This document shows positions 54,755 through 64,000 of a stretch of DNA of 64,000 bases, in pieces. The DNA comes from Rosistilla carotiformis. Lineage in GTDB: Bacteria; Planctomycetota; Planctomycetia; Pirellulales; Pirellulaceae. Position 1 is the stretch's first letter. Every line of letters starts with the position of its first letter. The notes under the pieces were generated by a model. The model saw only the letters and a list, made by a program, of their open reading frames with translations. It was not told where the DNA came from and made no database searches. The position numbers and the translations under genes are program-made. Location of the stretch: NCBI RefSeq assembly GCF_007753095.1, contig NZ_CP036348.1, forward strand, positions 5,495,411 to 5,559,410. Reading direction: 5' to 3'.

Positions 54755-57592
54755 ATGCGAAACATCACATTAACCTCTCTGCTGATATGGATCGGTGCAA
54801 CAGTTTGTTTTGCCCAATCGGATTCGCCTCAGGACTCGAAGCAGCCTGGATCCATAGGTGCTTTGCAAACGCAAGTTGCTGCCTCCAACGCGCTGGCAAA
54901 TCAAATTGCCGGACAGTTGGTGGTGGCACGACAGGCCGATGATACACAGCTTGCGGAATACGAAGCACTCACGCAGCAATTGATCGACGCGGTTCAGGAA
55001 TCGTTTGATCTGCAACAGAAACTGCACAAAGCGCAACTGGCCGAAGCTGAGGCGAAGATTGCTGCAAGCCGCGTCCAGATCAAAATGCGGCAATCGAATT
55101 CAGAAGGTATCGTCGCACAACGCGTCAAAATGTTCCTGGACGTTCCCGAGCAATTCAGGACTCCCCAGGCTGTGCTTGAATCCATGGAGCGTTTTTCAAA
55201 GGAGAAGAATTACGAAGCCTACGTCAGCCTGTTGTCGGATGAGGGAGCGGAATTGCTGGCAGGAATGCTGCTGCAATCGATGACAATGATGGGCAACATG
55301 CTGGGCTTGATGGAAGCCACGGGCCAGTCGCCCGAGGAGACGCTGCAGATCAAATCGATCGTCGAAAATTGCAACCGCTTCATGCGTTCCAACCCAACAT
55401 CCGAATCGGTTGCCGCAATGGGAAAGTTAGCCAGTATGCTGCCTCCGGTCTTTTTTCAATTGGGGGCGACTGGGCCGGATGGAACCCCCGTAAAGCCACC
55501 TCAATTCGCACCCGGTGAGTATGCTCAGGTGCTGCGTCAGTCCAGTGGAATGCTGACCGATCCGCGATCGTTCTGTGCAACGATGCTCGACGCCGCAAGT
55601 GCGATGGTCGATGTAGCGGGTGCAATGGAGGTCAAGGGAGATGATACCCAGCAATCGGTTGCCTCCGATTGGAAGATTGTGATCGACGGAATTCGTGCGA
55701 CAGCAACTCAGCAAGCCTTGCCCATCGATCAAACGGTTTGCAAAACGAAATCGGTTGAACTGCACGTAGAGAATGGGCGTTGGAAGATTTCGCAACGTGG
55801 ATCCGACGATGAGCTGATGGAGTTCGCGGGCGCAACAACGCTCCAACCTTCGGAATCAGCCGCGATCGCACCCAGCAACAGTCCAAGTGTCCTGCCATCG
55901 AGGCCCCAGGCAAACGGCAACGGATTACCATCGATGCCGTATGCTTCGGCCCCGCCTGCGGAAAGCAATCAGCAGTCGCTACAGATGCTTCAAGGACGGT
56001 GGCAGGTCGATGTTCATAACATTGCCGGTGAAGACCAGGCGGATACCGAACCTCAACTTGAGCTGGTGATCGATGGACAAATATTGCGTTGCGTCTCGAG
56101 ATCGGAGGAGGTAGGCAGTCCGATTCAAATTCGCATAAAGAACGATGCAAGTCCCGTTTGGCAGGTGGAACTTGTTGTTGATCCCAACGGGGATGCAGAG
56201 ACGCAACACGGTCTCCTACAGGTCGACGAATCCAGCCTGAGAATCTGCATGGCGAACTCCGGCTCTGCCATCGCCGACAAAGACTTTCGGCCTCAAACAT
56301 TTGTCCCCGGCAAACGTGTCACGCTGTTGGAATGCAGTCGCGTGCAGCCCGACAAAACTTCGACGCTGTCGGACAAATGGGAAACGAAACGGCATCTGGC
56401 TGAAGAGAAAACGCAGATTGTTGCCGAGGAGAAACTCCCAGACTGGAACGACTTCCTGGAATTGCTGCCCGAGGTCGGCACGGCGCTGGTGATGTTCAGC
56501 AACGATTCCGACATCAGCGCTCAAATGTTGCCCGTCGCGAAATCGGTGACCAAAGCCGCATCGGTGGTGTTTGTCGAACTCCCGCAGCGGAAGTGGCGGA
56601 AGGTTACTGCGCCACCAGCGACACATTTTGTATTGATGAAGGATCGCCAGTTGATTGGTGCGCGAACGGGTTTGCTCACACAGAAGCGGCTTGCGGACTT
56701 CGTCGGGCTAGCGAAAACTTGGCTCACGCCGCACAGTACAGGAGTTGATCCGGCGTCGTTGGTGCGGATCGACTGCTATATCAATCCAGGAAAAGACAAC
56801 ATCGGCAGCCAACAGGGTGGAATCTATTCACTGACGACTGCCGTTGTTGCTGTCCACCAAGATCAGGCGTTGCTGCTTGGACCGGACAGTATCGCAGGGT
56901 ACATCGAAAAGGGATATGCATGTGTGGCAAGGGTGCGAGATGCATCGGGGAAGCCGAAGCAGTTGCCGCTGGATGTCATGCAGATCGGTCCTGTGAAATT
57001 GATCGGGCATGCGGACAACAAGGCGAAGCCGGCGGTCAGCGCGACGCTCACATTGGGTGACGGTCAAACGCGAGAGATCACGTTGGAATCGACGGATTAC
57101 CCGAAGTCGGTGACCGAGCCGTTGGACGCCTATGACACCGGCTCTGCGATCTATCACATTCGCGGTGCTCGCGGCTTGGTCGCTGTTCAATTGGCTCCCG
57201 TCGACTATCGGCCACAGCTCTTCCAGCCAGTCTTGTCGGGCTGTTTCACGGTCGATCGCTCGCGCCATCCGATCGCGAACTTTGCGTCGCCGATCGATTG
57301 GCAATCGCAAACGGTACGGAGTGTTGGAAGCGCAATCTATGGCAGCAACAGGAACGGACCGGAGTTGTTCGATGTCCTCTGCCCGACGCGTCCTGCACCC
57401 TGTGGTTTCACCTTTAGTGAGAATGGACGGCTCATCGGTCGTTACGCCTTGGGCGCTCCCACTGACAAAGATATGACCCACTCCGTATTTCAGCCTTCCA
57501 CCACGCACAGCGTTCTGCAAGCAGCCCTAACGAAGCTCGACGATCCCGCGCTGAAGTCGGCGTTGCAGCGGACCCTCGATCGGTCGCCGTGA
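54755..57592 (+). CDS. Exported multidomain protein of the sigma-kinase operon
   Basis: 945 residues. A signal peptide (LLIWIGATVCFA) is followed by a helical coiled-coil-like part (about 40-115) and a region (about 130-360) similar in layout to the kinase ectodomain (FRTPQAVLESMERFSKEKNY, MLTDPRSFCATMLDA). At about 411-530 lies a TIGR03067-like domain (LQGRWQVDVHNIAGE), at about 560-655 a thioredoxin-fold-like segment without CxxC (DWNDFLELLPEVGTALVMFS), and then a beta-rich C-terminal region of unknown type. It starts 3 bp after the kinase stop. It is probably the extracytoplasmic partner of the kinase; no enzyme function is evident. Confidence 0.75.
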   Translation: MRNITLTSLLIWIGATVCFAQSDSPQDSKQPGSIGALQTQVAASNALANQIAGQLVVARQADDTQLAEYEALTQQLIDAVQESFDLQQKLHKAQLAEAEAKIAASRVQIKMRQSNSEGIVAQRVKMFLDVPEQFRTPQAVLESMERFSKEKNYEAYVSLLSDEGAELLAGMLLQSMTMMGNMLGLMEATGQSPEETLQIKSIVENCNRFMRSNPTSESVAAMGKLASMLPPVFFQLGATGPDGTPVKPPQFAPGEYAQVLRQSSGMLTDPRSFCATMLDAASAMVDVAGAMEVKGDDTQQSVASDWKIVIDGIRATATQQALPIDQTVCKTKSVELHVENGRWKISQRGSDDELMEFAGATTLQPSESAAIAPSNSPSVLPSRPQANGNGLPSMPYASAPPAESNQQSLQMLQGRWQVDVHNIAGEDQADTEPQLELVIDGQILRCVSRSEEVGSPIQIRIKNDASPVWQVELVVDPNGDAETQHGLLQVDESSLRICMANSGSAIADKDFRPQTFVPGKRVTLLECSRVQPDKTSTLSDKWETKRHLAEEKTQIVAEEKLPDWNDFLELLPEVGTALVMFSNDSDISAQMLPVAKSVTKAASVVFVELPQRKWRKVTAPPATHFVLMKDRQLIGARTGLLTQKRLADFVGLAKTWLTPHSTGVDPASLVRIDCYINPGKDNIGSQQGGIYSLTTAVVAVHQDQALLLGPDSIAGYIEKGYACVARVRDASGKPKQLPLDVMQIGPVKLIGHADNKAKPAVSATLTLGDGQTREITLESTDYPKSVTEPLDAYDTGSAIYHIRGARGLVAVQLAPVDYRPQLFQPVLSGCFTVDRSRHPIANFASPIDWQSQTVRSVGSAIYGSNRNGPELFDVLCPTRPAPCGFTFSENGRLIGRYALGAPTDKDMTHSVFQPSTTHSVLQAALTKLDDPALKSALQRTLDRSP

Positions 57593-57722
57593 GACGCGGA
57601 GGGATTATGATACCGTTGTCGATCGATAAAAGTGGGCCCGGGCCTTGTGGCTATGCTTCGACGGACCGGGCGCTCGTCTGAGGCAAACTCCGGAAGTTTG
57701 GCGTTCAGAACGCCATCGCGTT

Positions 57723-59093
57723 TCAAGCAAACAGATCGTGGATGACTTGGCCACCTTCGGGGCCGGTCAGTCGGTGGGCGCGGCCGGCGTGTTGATAGGT
57801 CATGTTGTTGGCATCGAGCCCCAACGCGTGCAGGATCGTTGCGTGTAGGTCGCGGAAGTGAACCTTCCCTTCCACAGCTCGGGAACCGGTGTCGTCGGTT
57901 CGGCCGTGGACATAACCAGCCTTGACGCCACCGCCGGCCAACCAAAATGTGAACCCACGATGATTGTGACCGGTTTCGTCTTTGCCGTTTTCGGGCACCA
58001 GTCCGGGCCGGCCAAATTCACCTCCCCAAACCAACAGCGTGTCTTCCAGCAGGCCCCGGGCGGCGAGATCTTCCAACAACGCGGCGATCGGCGCGTCGAT
58101 AGTTTCACAATTGGCTTTCAGGTCGCGTCGATGATTCTTATGTTGATCCCAGCCGCCGTGATTGACCTCGATGAATCGCACTCCCGCTTCGGCAAAGCGG
58201 CGGGCCAACAGGCACTGCCGCCCGAAGTCGGTGGGACGACAGGTGCCGACCGACAACTTTTTGCCAACGCGGTAACGCTGTAGCGTCGCTTCGGTTTCGT
58301 TGGACAGGTCCAACAGATCGGGAGCGCTACTTTGCATACGGAACGCGAGTTCCATCGATTCGATCACGCCGTTCAGATTGGACTGATCGACGCGCCCGGT
58401 GGCATGCTGACCGTTCATCGCTTGGACAAAATCGATCTGTTGACGCCGGGCCGAGTGGGGCAGGTGCTGGCTGGCGATATCGCGGATCGTCGCTTGGGAC
58501 ATGTCCTCGCCATTGGTGCCGATCGGCGTCCCTTCGAACTCGGTCGGCAGGAAGCTGCTGGAATAGACCGAGGGCTTCGATGCGTTGAGGCTGATGAAGC
58601 CTGGCAGATTTTCGTTTTCGGTTCCCAAACCGTAAGAGATCCAAGATCCCATGCTGGGACGTTTGCGGAGCCGTTCGCCGGTGTGCAGTTGCAGAAACGA
58701 TTGGGCATGGTTTCCCGTATCGGCATGCATCCCGTTGATGATACACATCCGGTCGATATGCCGGGCCGTTTCTGGCAACAGCTCCGAGACCCAGATTCCA
58801 TTTTCGCCATGCTGGCTGAAATCGAAGACCGACCCGGCGTGTTTCTTCTTCCCGGTTTGCGGTTTGTAGTCGAATGTATCCATCTGCGCCGGTCCGCCGC
58901 TCATGCACAAAAAGATCACGCGACGAGCCCGAGGGACGTTGGGGGTGATGCCAGCTGTGGCGGATGCTGGCGGAGCTGCAGCGACGGCTTGCTGGCACAG
59001 CGATTGCAACGCCAGATACCCAAAGCCGAAGGATGTGGTTTGCAGCATCTGCCGCCGCGTAGCGATGGCAACGGAGTTGTTGTTAGTCGACAT
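57723..59093 (-). CDS. DUF1501 protein
   Basis: 456 residues. A Tat-like signal ([19 protein letters not shown]) is followed by the DUF1501 body: [87 protein letters not shown]. The fold is related to sulfatase/alkaline-phosphatase-like enzymes, but the reaction is unknown. Its start overlaps the end of the DUF1553 gene by 11 bp, the standard arrangement of this pair in planctomycetes, which suggests coupled translation and a shared task. Confidence 0.93.
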   Translation of the reverse strand: MSTNNNSVAIATRRQMLQTTSFGFGYLALQSLCQQAVAAAPPASATAGITPNVPRARRVIFLCMSGGPAQMDTFDYKPQTGKKKHAGSVFDFSQHGENGIWVSELLPETARHIDRMCIINGMHADTGNHAQSFLQLHTGERLRKRPSMGSWISYGLGTENENLPGFISLNASKPSVYSSSFLPTEFEGTPIGTNGEDMSQATIRDIASQHLPHSARRQQIDFVQAMNGQHATGRVDQSNLNGVIESMELAFRMQSSAPDLLDLSNETEATLQRYRVGKKLSVGTCRPTDFGRQCLLARRFAEAGVRFIEVNHGGWDQHKNHRRDLKANCETIDAPIAALLEDLAARGLLEDTLLVWGGEFGRPGLVPENGKDETGHNHRGFTFWLAGGGVKAGYVHGRTDDTGSRAVEGKVHFRDLHATILHALGLDANNMTYQHAGRAHRLTGPEGGQVIHDLFA

Positions 59094-62082
59094 AGCGAAA
59101 CTCGTTGGAGGTAAACAAGGCTTGGCAGAGACTGGCCCATGCCTTCTGCTGTCGCTGCGGCAAATCGATTTCCGATGGGAACGAGGTCTCGGTTTGCAGC
59201 ACCAACGCCACCGCTTGTTTCAATTCAAGCGGGGAAGGTGGGCGTTGGAGGGTGGTCTGGAATAGCAGCCGGATTTTGGAATCGTCGTCTCCGCCACTGG
59301 CCATCAATCGTTCGGCAAGTCGTTCGGACTGAGCCACGACAAACGGGCTGTTCATGAAGAACAACGACTGTGTCGGTAACGTCGTCACGTTCCGCTGGCC
59401 CATCACGCCAATCCCGTCGGGCAGATCGAAGGCGGACAGTTCTGCGGGGGGCGCGTGTCGCAACATGCACAGATAGACGCTGCGATGATTGCTGGGGCGA
59501 TGGAGGTTCGATGATGCGCCCAGCGGCCAATTGATCAACGCAACCGTCTCCTCGATCGCGGAACCTTGCCCTGGTGCAAAATCGAGTTCTCCGTTGGCTA
59601 GAAGCAAACTGTCTCGGATCGATTCGGCATCGAGTCGCCGCGACAGGTGTCGCCCGTACAGAAGGTTCTCGGGATCCGCGGTGGCCAGCGATGGTTCGCA
59701 GTCACTGTCCAATTGGTAGGTCCGGCTGAGGACGATTGATCGGATCAGTTGCTTGATCGACCAACCGGAATCGACGAATCGATTCGCCAGGTGATCGAGT
59801 AATTCGGGGTGCGAGGGTCGGCCGCCATAAACACCAAAATCGTCGGGCGTCGACACAATCCCACGCCCCATCAAATGCAGCCAGATCCGATTCACCATCA
59901 CGCGAGCGGTTTGGGGATGGGAGGGATCGGTCAGCCATCGCGCCAGCTCCAGTCGTCCGCTGCGCTCCGGAGCGATCTGCAATTCCTCTGCGATGTTGGC
60001 ACTGAGTCCAACGGTCGTTTCATCCGCGTCGACAAATTGGCGATAAGCGGTCAGAGTGCCTCGAGGGACCTGTGGACCGTATTTGCCCGTCTGCCCATCG
60101 ATATGGACTTTGCTGTCGACGATTTTTTCCGGTTTGCGTTCGCGCACGCCCATCGCCCAACCTAAGGTTCGTGGCGGTTCGGGTTGGTCCGCTGTGCGGT
60201 ACAAATCCTTCGCTTCTTTGGTTGAGAGAGCTCGTTGAAACAGTGCCACATGCGCCAGGTTACCGTACAGCGGAAATGCTTTTTCGCTGCGAGCTCCGAA
60301 GCAGAAATCAAGCGAATCGCCAAACGTTGCCGGCATCGTTGTCTCGATTTCCAATCCTCCATTGAGGAAGACTTGGACCTTCTTGTCTTGGCGGACCATC
60401 GCAATATGGTTCCATGTTTGCGGCTGAATCACCGTCGATCCGGCAACACTTTTCTTCCCGGCGTTCCCATTGAAAACGAACAACTTGCCCGTTCGCGACT
60501 TATTGTGGGTGCCGCCAATTCCCAGATGATCGCCAGGGACGTTTTTGTCGGTCAGCGTGCCACGGGAAAACAGATACGCCGTGATCGGATGACTGCCGTT
60601 TGGGGACTCGTTTTTGAACCAAAACGCGATGCTGTAGGAGACGTCTGGGGCAGGCAGTTTCCCAACCAAACGACTCCCATTGAGCGTGGCAAAGTTCTTC
60701 GCTGAGAAGCCTTTAACATCTTCGGGTTTCAATTCCTCCGGAACCGATTCCAAAGAGCTGTAGAGCAACGGATCGAGGCTCTCGATCGCTTGAGGATAGC
60801 TGCCGGGGAAAATTGGCGATTGGCTGCGGGCGTCCCGATCTTCGCTCTCCGGCACCCATTGGTCACGAAGCGGATGGAGTGGAGTTGGCGGAGCGGTCAG
60901 CGATTCCTTCCCCGCCAAGCCATAGAGTGTTTCGGTGCTGGAGAAGATTCCCGCCAAGGCATAGTAATCGCGGGTGGGGATCGGATCGTGTTTGTGATCG
61001 TGGCAACGCGCACATGCGACACTCAATCCAATCGCCGCCGTGCAGACCGCGTTGATCTGATCGTCGACGATATCCATCGCAAAATTCTTATTCATCGCGA
61101 CGGCTGGTTTCGAACCGATGGCGAGGAAGCCGGTCGCGATGAGATTCCGATTTCGTTGGTCGGCTGTCTCTGCGGGCAATAGATCCCCGGCGATCTGTTC
61201 GGTCAAGAAGCGGTCGTAGGGCGTATCGCGGTTCATTGCGTCGATGACATAGTCGCGGTAACGCCACGCATTGGGCATGCTCGCGTTGCGTCCCAGTCCA
61301 TCGTTGCCGTTGGATTCTCCATAACGCGCGACGTCCAACCAATGGCGTCCCCAACGAATCCCGAACTGTGGCGAGGAGAGCAATTGATCGACCAGACGAC
61401 GAATCGCACCGCTGCGATCGTGCTCGCAATCGGCGATAAAGGCAGCGGTCTGATCGTTGGTTGGTGGCAATCCAATCAAGTCGACATACAGACGCCGAAC
61501 GAGAGTTTCGGGTGGAGCATCTGTCGTCGGTTGCAGCCCTTCGGATTCCAGCCGCGCACCGACAAAATGGTCCAATGGATCGAGAGCCAACGAGGCGTCG
61601 GCAATCTGCGGCGGTGAGGGCGAGCGGCGTGGTTGAAAAGACCACAGCGATTCGCGATCCAAATCGTCATCGGCGGGATGTGTCGTCGTTTCGGTCCGCG
61701 GATCGGCTGCGCCACGGGAAACCCAACGAACGAAATCACCGACGACCGTCTCGGGCAGCGGCTCATCGGGAGGCATCGCCGATGCGCCCTCGTCGTATCG
61801 CAATGCTTGAATGATCAGGCTGTTATCGGGATCGCTGGCAACCAGGGCTGGTCCCGATTCTCCTCCTTTCATCATCGCCGCCTGACTATCGAGCAACAGC
61901 TTGCCGCCAATTTCGTCGGCGTCGGCGCTGTGGCAACCGTAACAATGCTCGACCAAAACAGGCCGGATCTTGTTCTCGAAAAACCTTCGTTCCTGCGCCG
62001 AGATCTCTGGCTGGGCAACCGCGACCTGCAGATCGATGACAGCGGATAGGCTGAAGCAGAGCAAAGGAAGGATTCGAAACAA
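59083..62082 (-). CDS. DUF1549/DUF1553 protein with cytochrome-like and LamG-like domains
   Basis: 999 residues from a TTG start at 62080-62082. A GAGG site lies eight bases upstream and a signal peptide ([22 protein letters not shown]) follows. ATG 62166 is an alternative that adds 28 residues of poor character. The haem motif CYGCH (about 47) is in a planctomycete cytochrome (PSCyt1) domain. DUF1549 follows (about 165-370, [36 protein letters not shown]), then a LamG-like insert (about 500-650), then DUF1553 (about 720-995). Suggested role: redox-linked polysaccharide breakdown, by analogy only. Confidence 0.9.
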   Translation of the reverse strand: MFRILPLLCFSLSAVIDLQVAVAQPEISAQERRFFENKIRPVLVEHCYGCHSADADEIGGKLLLDSQAAMMKGGESGPALVASDPDNSLIIQALRYDEGASAMPPDEPLPETVVGDFVRWVSRGAADPRTETTTHPADDDLDRESLWSFQPRRSPSPPQIADASLALDPLDHFVGARLESEGLQPTTDAPPETLVRRLYVDLIGLPPTNDQTAAFIADCEHDRSGAIRRLVDQLLSSPQFGIRWGRHWLDVARYGESNGNDGLGRNASMPNAWRYRDYVIDAMNRDTPYDRFLTEQIAGDLLPAETADQRNRNLIATGFLAIGSKPAVAMNKNFAMDIVDDQINAVCTAAIGLSVACARCHDHKHDPIPTRDYYALAGIFSSTETLYGLAGKESLTAPPTPLHPLRDQWVPESEDRDARSQSPIFPGSYPQAIESLDPLLYSSLESVPEELKPEDVKGFSAKNFATLNGSRLVGKLPAPDVSYSIAFWFKNESPNGSHPITAYLFSRGTLTDKNVPGDHLGIGGTHNKSRTGKLFVFNGNAGKKSVAGSTVIQPQTWNHIAMVRQDKKVQVFLNGGLEIETTMPATFGDSLDFCFGARSEKAFPLYGNLAHVALFQRALSTKEAKDLYRTADQPEPPRTLGWAMGVRERKPEKIVDSKVHIDGQTGKYGPQVPRGTLTAYRQFVDADETTVGLSANIAEELQIAPERSGRLELARWLTDPSHPQTARVMVNRIWLHLMGRGIVSTPDDFGVYGGRPSHPELLDHLANRFVDSGWSIKQLIRSIVLSRTYQLDSDCEPSLATADPENLLYGRHLSRRLDAESIRDSLLLANGELDFAPGQGSAIEETVALINWPLGASSNLHRPSNHRSVYLCMLRHAPPAELSAFDLPDGIGVMGQRNVTTLPTQSLFFMNSPFVVAQSERLAERLMASGGDDDSKIRLLFQTTLQRPPSPLELKQAVALVLQTETSFPSEIDLPQRQQKAWASLCQALFTSNEFRYVD

Positions 62083-62520
62083 TTTGACAGCCTCGATCGG
62101 TGCGGTGGGGGGGCGTCGAGTGGGTGGGGCTGCGATTATCACAGAACGCCGGACGCATATCAACATTTTTTCTTTCGGGGGCACATGCCAGCTGCCGCGT
62201 GTAATGACGCTATCGACCGACGGTTCATGCAAAGGTGGGAGAGGCCGTGACACAGCTTTCGACAAAATTGAGGGGAGCTTGCCGGTTGCGAGCTTCAACC
62301 TAGCCACCCCCCCAAGAAGACAGGGGTGCTGCGCCGATTGTGCGGCAGGTCACGGGTCGCCTTTTTCCATGAATAACACTTAAAGTTCGAGGATGACGTT
62401 GAATTGTGCCACGATGGAGCTCTACAATTGGGGCACCAATGCGGCGCAATTCCGCGTTGTCATATAATTACGTGCGAATACGTTCCATTCGCTCACCGTT
62501 CATCCAATCGGAGAAGTTAG
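62083..62520. promoter_or_regulatory. Divergent intergenic region
   Basis: About 440 bp between the DUF1553 gene and the last DUF1559 gene. It should hold both promoters; the segment near 62370-62500 is AT-richer than its surroundings. No operator is recognised. Confidence 0.35.
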
Positions 62521-63573
62521 ATGCAATCAGTGTTTTTTCGGAAGAATAAGATGCGTGCCAAACCGGGATTCACGCTAGTTGAACTACTGGTCGTCATCGC
62601 AATTATCGGGATTCTGGTGGGACTACTACTGCCCGCTGTTCAAGCTGCCCGCGAGGCGGCACGCCGCATGAGCTGTTCAAATAATTTGAAGAACATTGGC
62701 TTGGCGATGCATAATTACCACGACACGTTTCAAGGTTTGCCACCTGGTTACATCAACAACAAAGCCACAACGAATGGCCCCGTTTCAGGGGAGTATTCAC
62801 AATGGGCTTGGGGGGCATTTATCCTTCCCTTCATCGAGCAAGCTCCAATGCACGACCAATTGCAGGTTGGCACAATCAGCCTTTCCGCTGCGTTAACTCC
62901 CGGAGGTCCATCCGACCGAACCGCATTGCTTGCCACGCCAATCGATACTTTCATCTGCCCTTCGGATTCTGGCCCCGAGGTTCACAAGACCGATGATCAA
63001 CTTCGTGACTCGGCCGATGCTTGGCAAGATGTTGCCAAATCTAACTACATTGCTTTGAACACGACTCAGCGATGGCACTCTGGAGGGCGGTTGACTGGTC
63101 CGGATACCGGCGTGACCAATCAGTGGGGCGCTGGACCGGGTAACGGTGACAAGCCAAATGGCTGTTTCATGAGGGACCGTTCGATAAGATTTCGCGACAT
63201 TCTGGACGGTACAAGCAATACCCTGTTGGTAGGTGAAAGGGTTTACCAGTACACCAATCCATCGGGAACCCCAACCATCTGTAGAGCGGGTGTTGCGATC
63301 GGAAACGAAATTTCGAACGAACAGCTGTCGATTCGAAGGTCTTTGGGAACGTTAACAAGCGCTATTAACTCCACTGATGCGAATACCTGCATCCATGGAT
63401 TCGCAGGTCCTCACCCCGGCGGGATTATGTTTGTGCTTGGGGATGCAAGTGTGCGTTTTATCTCGGAGACCATCGATCACAGCCCTGTTCACAATGGTGG
63501 CACCGATGCGGTTGACAGTACGATGGAACGCCTGGGCTCGCGCGAAGATGGCCAGTCGGTCGGTTCCTTCTAG
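62521..63573 (+). CDS. DUF1559 pseudopilin-like protein
   Basis: 350 residues. N terminus: [23 protein letters not shown] with the pilin-like helix, then [32 protein letters not shown]. Middle: WGAFILPFIEQAPMHDQL and ICPSDSGPE. C terminus: HPGGIMFVLGDASVRF, an H-X9-D variant with Ala in place of Gly after the Asp. It belongs to the same family as the copies at 14000, 30453, 31975 and 33442 but is distinct from them. A terminator-like hairpin and a lipoprotein gene follow. Confidence 0.93.
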   Translation: MQSVFFRKNKMRAKPGFTLVELLVVIAIIGILVGLLLPAVQAAREAARRMSCSNNLKNIGLAMHNYHDTFQGLPPGYINNKATTNGPVSGEYSQWAWGAFILPFIEQAPMHDQLQVGTISLSAALTPGGPSDRTALLATPIDTFICPSDSGPEVHKTDDQLRDSADAWQDVAKSNYIALNTTQRWHSGGRLTGPDTGVTNQWGAGPGNGDKPNGCFMRDRSIRFRDILDGTSNTLLVGERVYQYTNPSGTPTICRAGVAIGNEISNEQLSIRRSLGTLTSAINSTDANTCIHGFAGPHPGGIMFVLGDASVRFISETIDHSPVHNGGTDAVDSTMERLGSREDGQSVGSF

Positions 63574-63612
63574 GCTCGGAGGGTCCCCCCCCGGAAGCTT
63601 TAAACACAGAAA

Positions 63613-63640
63613 GAGCGACATCCAAGTCAGGGTGTCGCTC
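63613..63640 (+). terminator. Terminator-like hairpin between DUF1559 gene and lipoprotein gene
   Basis: GAGCGACA (63613-63620) and TGTCGCTC (63633-63640) with a 12-base loop, followed by GCTTTCTTTT. It is a good intrinsic terminator candidate, yet the lipoprotein gene begins 48 bp later on the same strand. Confidence 0.75.
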
Positions 63641-63688
63641 GCTTTCTTTTCCAAAACTCGTTTCCAAGAACACGCAGTAAAACCGAAT

Positions 63689-64000
63689 ATGTATCGATCC
63701 CTATTAGCACTTGTCCCATGTAGCTTCCTTTTTCTCGTCGTCGGCTGCGGTCCGAGCGGTCCACCAGTAGGAGAGGTTACTGGAACCGTTACGATCGACG
63801 GAAAACCAGCAGAAGGCGTCGTGGTTAGCTTTCTGCCTGCAGACGGTGGCCGCGGATCTAGCGGAACAACGGATGCATCAGGAAATTATGAACTCATGTT
63901 TAGCCCTTCCAGCATGGGGGCGTTGATCGGATCTCACAATGCTTCAATCAGCGGAGGGGGCGGAGTGGTTGAGGAGACCGAAAGTGCGACAACCGCGGTG
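63689..64000 (+). CDS. Lipoprotein with carboxypeptidase-regulatory-like domain (partial)
   Basis: 104 codons from ATG 63689; the gene runs off the window. The signal sequence ends LFLVVGC, so Cys19 should be lipidated. The mature part (VGEVTGTVTIDGKPAEGVVV, then GSSGTTDASGNYELMF) is the same beta-sandwich module as in the lipoproteins at 15001 and 29851. It is the third DUF1559-lipoprotein pair in the window. The C terminus is not visible. Confidence 0.85.
   Translation, partial: MYRSLLALVPCSFLFLVVGCGPSGPPVGEVTGTVTIDGKPAEGVVVSFLPADGGRGSSGTTDASGNYELMFSPSSMGALIGSHNASISGGGGVVEETESATTAV

Noticed and set aside
57700-57714. GGCGTTC-A-GAACGCC palindrome between convergent genes
   Set aside because: The one-base centre cannot form a hairpin loop of normal size, and it is not positioned as an operator for either convergent gene.

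Overview
The window looks like chromosomal DNA of a marine planctomycete of the order Pirellulales (Rhodopirellula/Rosistilla-like). This rests on family content, not on a database match: five DUF1559 pseudopilin-type proteins with the N-terminal [12 protein letters not shown] signature, a DUF1501/DUF1553 pair, TIGR03067-like and LEPR-XLL-like sequences, membrane-bound Hanks-type kinases, three ECF sigma factors and Tat-exported enzymes. There is no phage, insertion sequence, CRISPR array or rRNA operon. One tRNA, Leu(UAG), lies near the left edge.

Layout. 1-9.2 kb: the end of a DUF11-type surface protein, tRNA-Leu, a fatty acid desaturase, a ClC-CBS channel overlapping cdsA, a deoxyhypusine-synthase-like gene, a nested palindromic element, a small lipoprotein, and cmoA-cmoB. 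9.6-13.9 kb: the most unusual locus. It holds a Tm-1-like (UPF0261) gene, a sigma-54 activator whose sensor is a TIM barrel, and a stand-alone TIM-barrel enzyme of the same family behind a consensus -24/-12 promoter. Two identical 12-bp palindromes lie in the divergent promoter region. 14-22 kb: a DUF1559 gene plus lipoprotein, then a secreted catabolic set (propeller/PA14/cytochrome protein, sugar isomerase-like protein, acetyl-xylan-esterase-like hydrolase). 22-29 kb: a HAD-META protein, a kinase and an ECF sigma on the minus strand, a divergent second ECF sigma, a gene remnant, and a GNAT-nitrilase fusion.

29.8-40.2 kb: a lipoprotein and three DUF1559 genes (two are tandem duplicates), a sensor kinase, and an SdrD-type repeat protein. 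40.3-48.3 kb: a BatA-type protein, SMC, and an FlgI-like lipoprotein. 48.5-51.1 kb: a YdcZ-type transporter, a RimI-like acetyltransferase and a Tat-exported phosphoesterase. 51.6-57.6 kb: an operon of ECF sigma, zinc-motif/kinase fusion and a multidomain exported protein that appears to share a domain with the kinase ectodomain. 57.7-62.1 kb: the DUF1553-DUF1501 pair. 62.5-64 kb: another DUF1559 gene, a terminator-like hairpin and a lipoprotein cut by the window end.

Three themes recur. DUF1559 genes are followed by a small lipoprotein, in two cases with a hairpin between. ECF sigma factors are paired with membrane kinases. Catabolic proteins are exported and carry cytochrome c or carbohydrate-related domains. 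The strongest candidate for an undescribed system is the sigma-54-controlled Tm-1/TIM-barrel locus. All functions are read from motifs recalled by eye; no alignment or database search was run.
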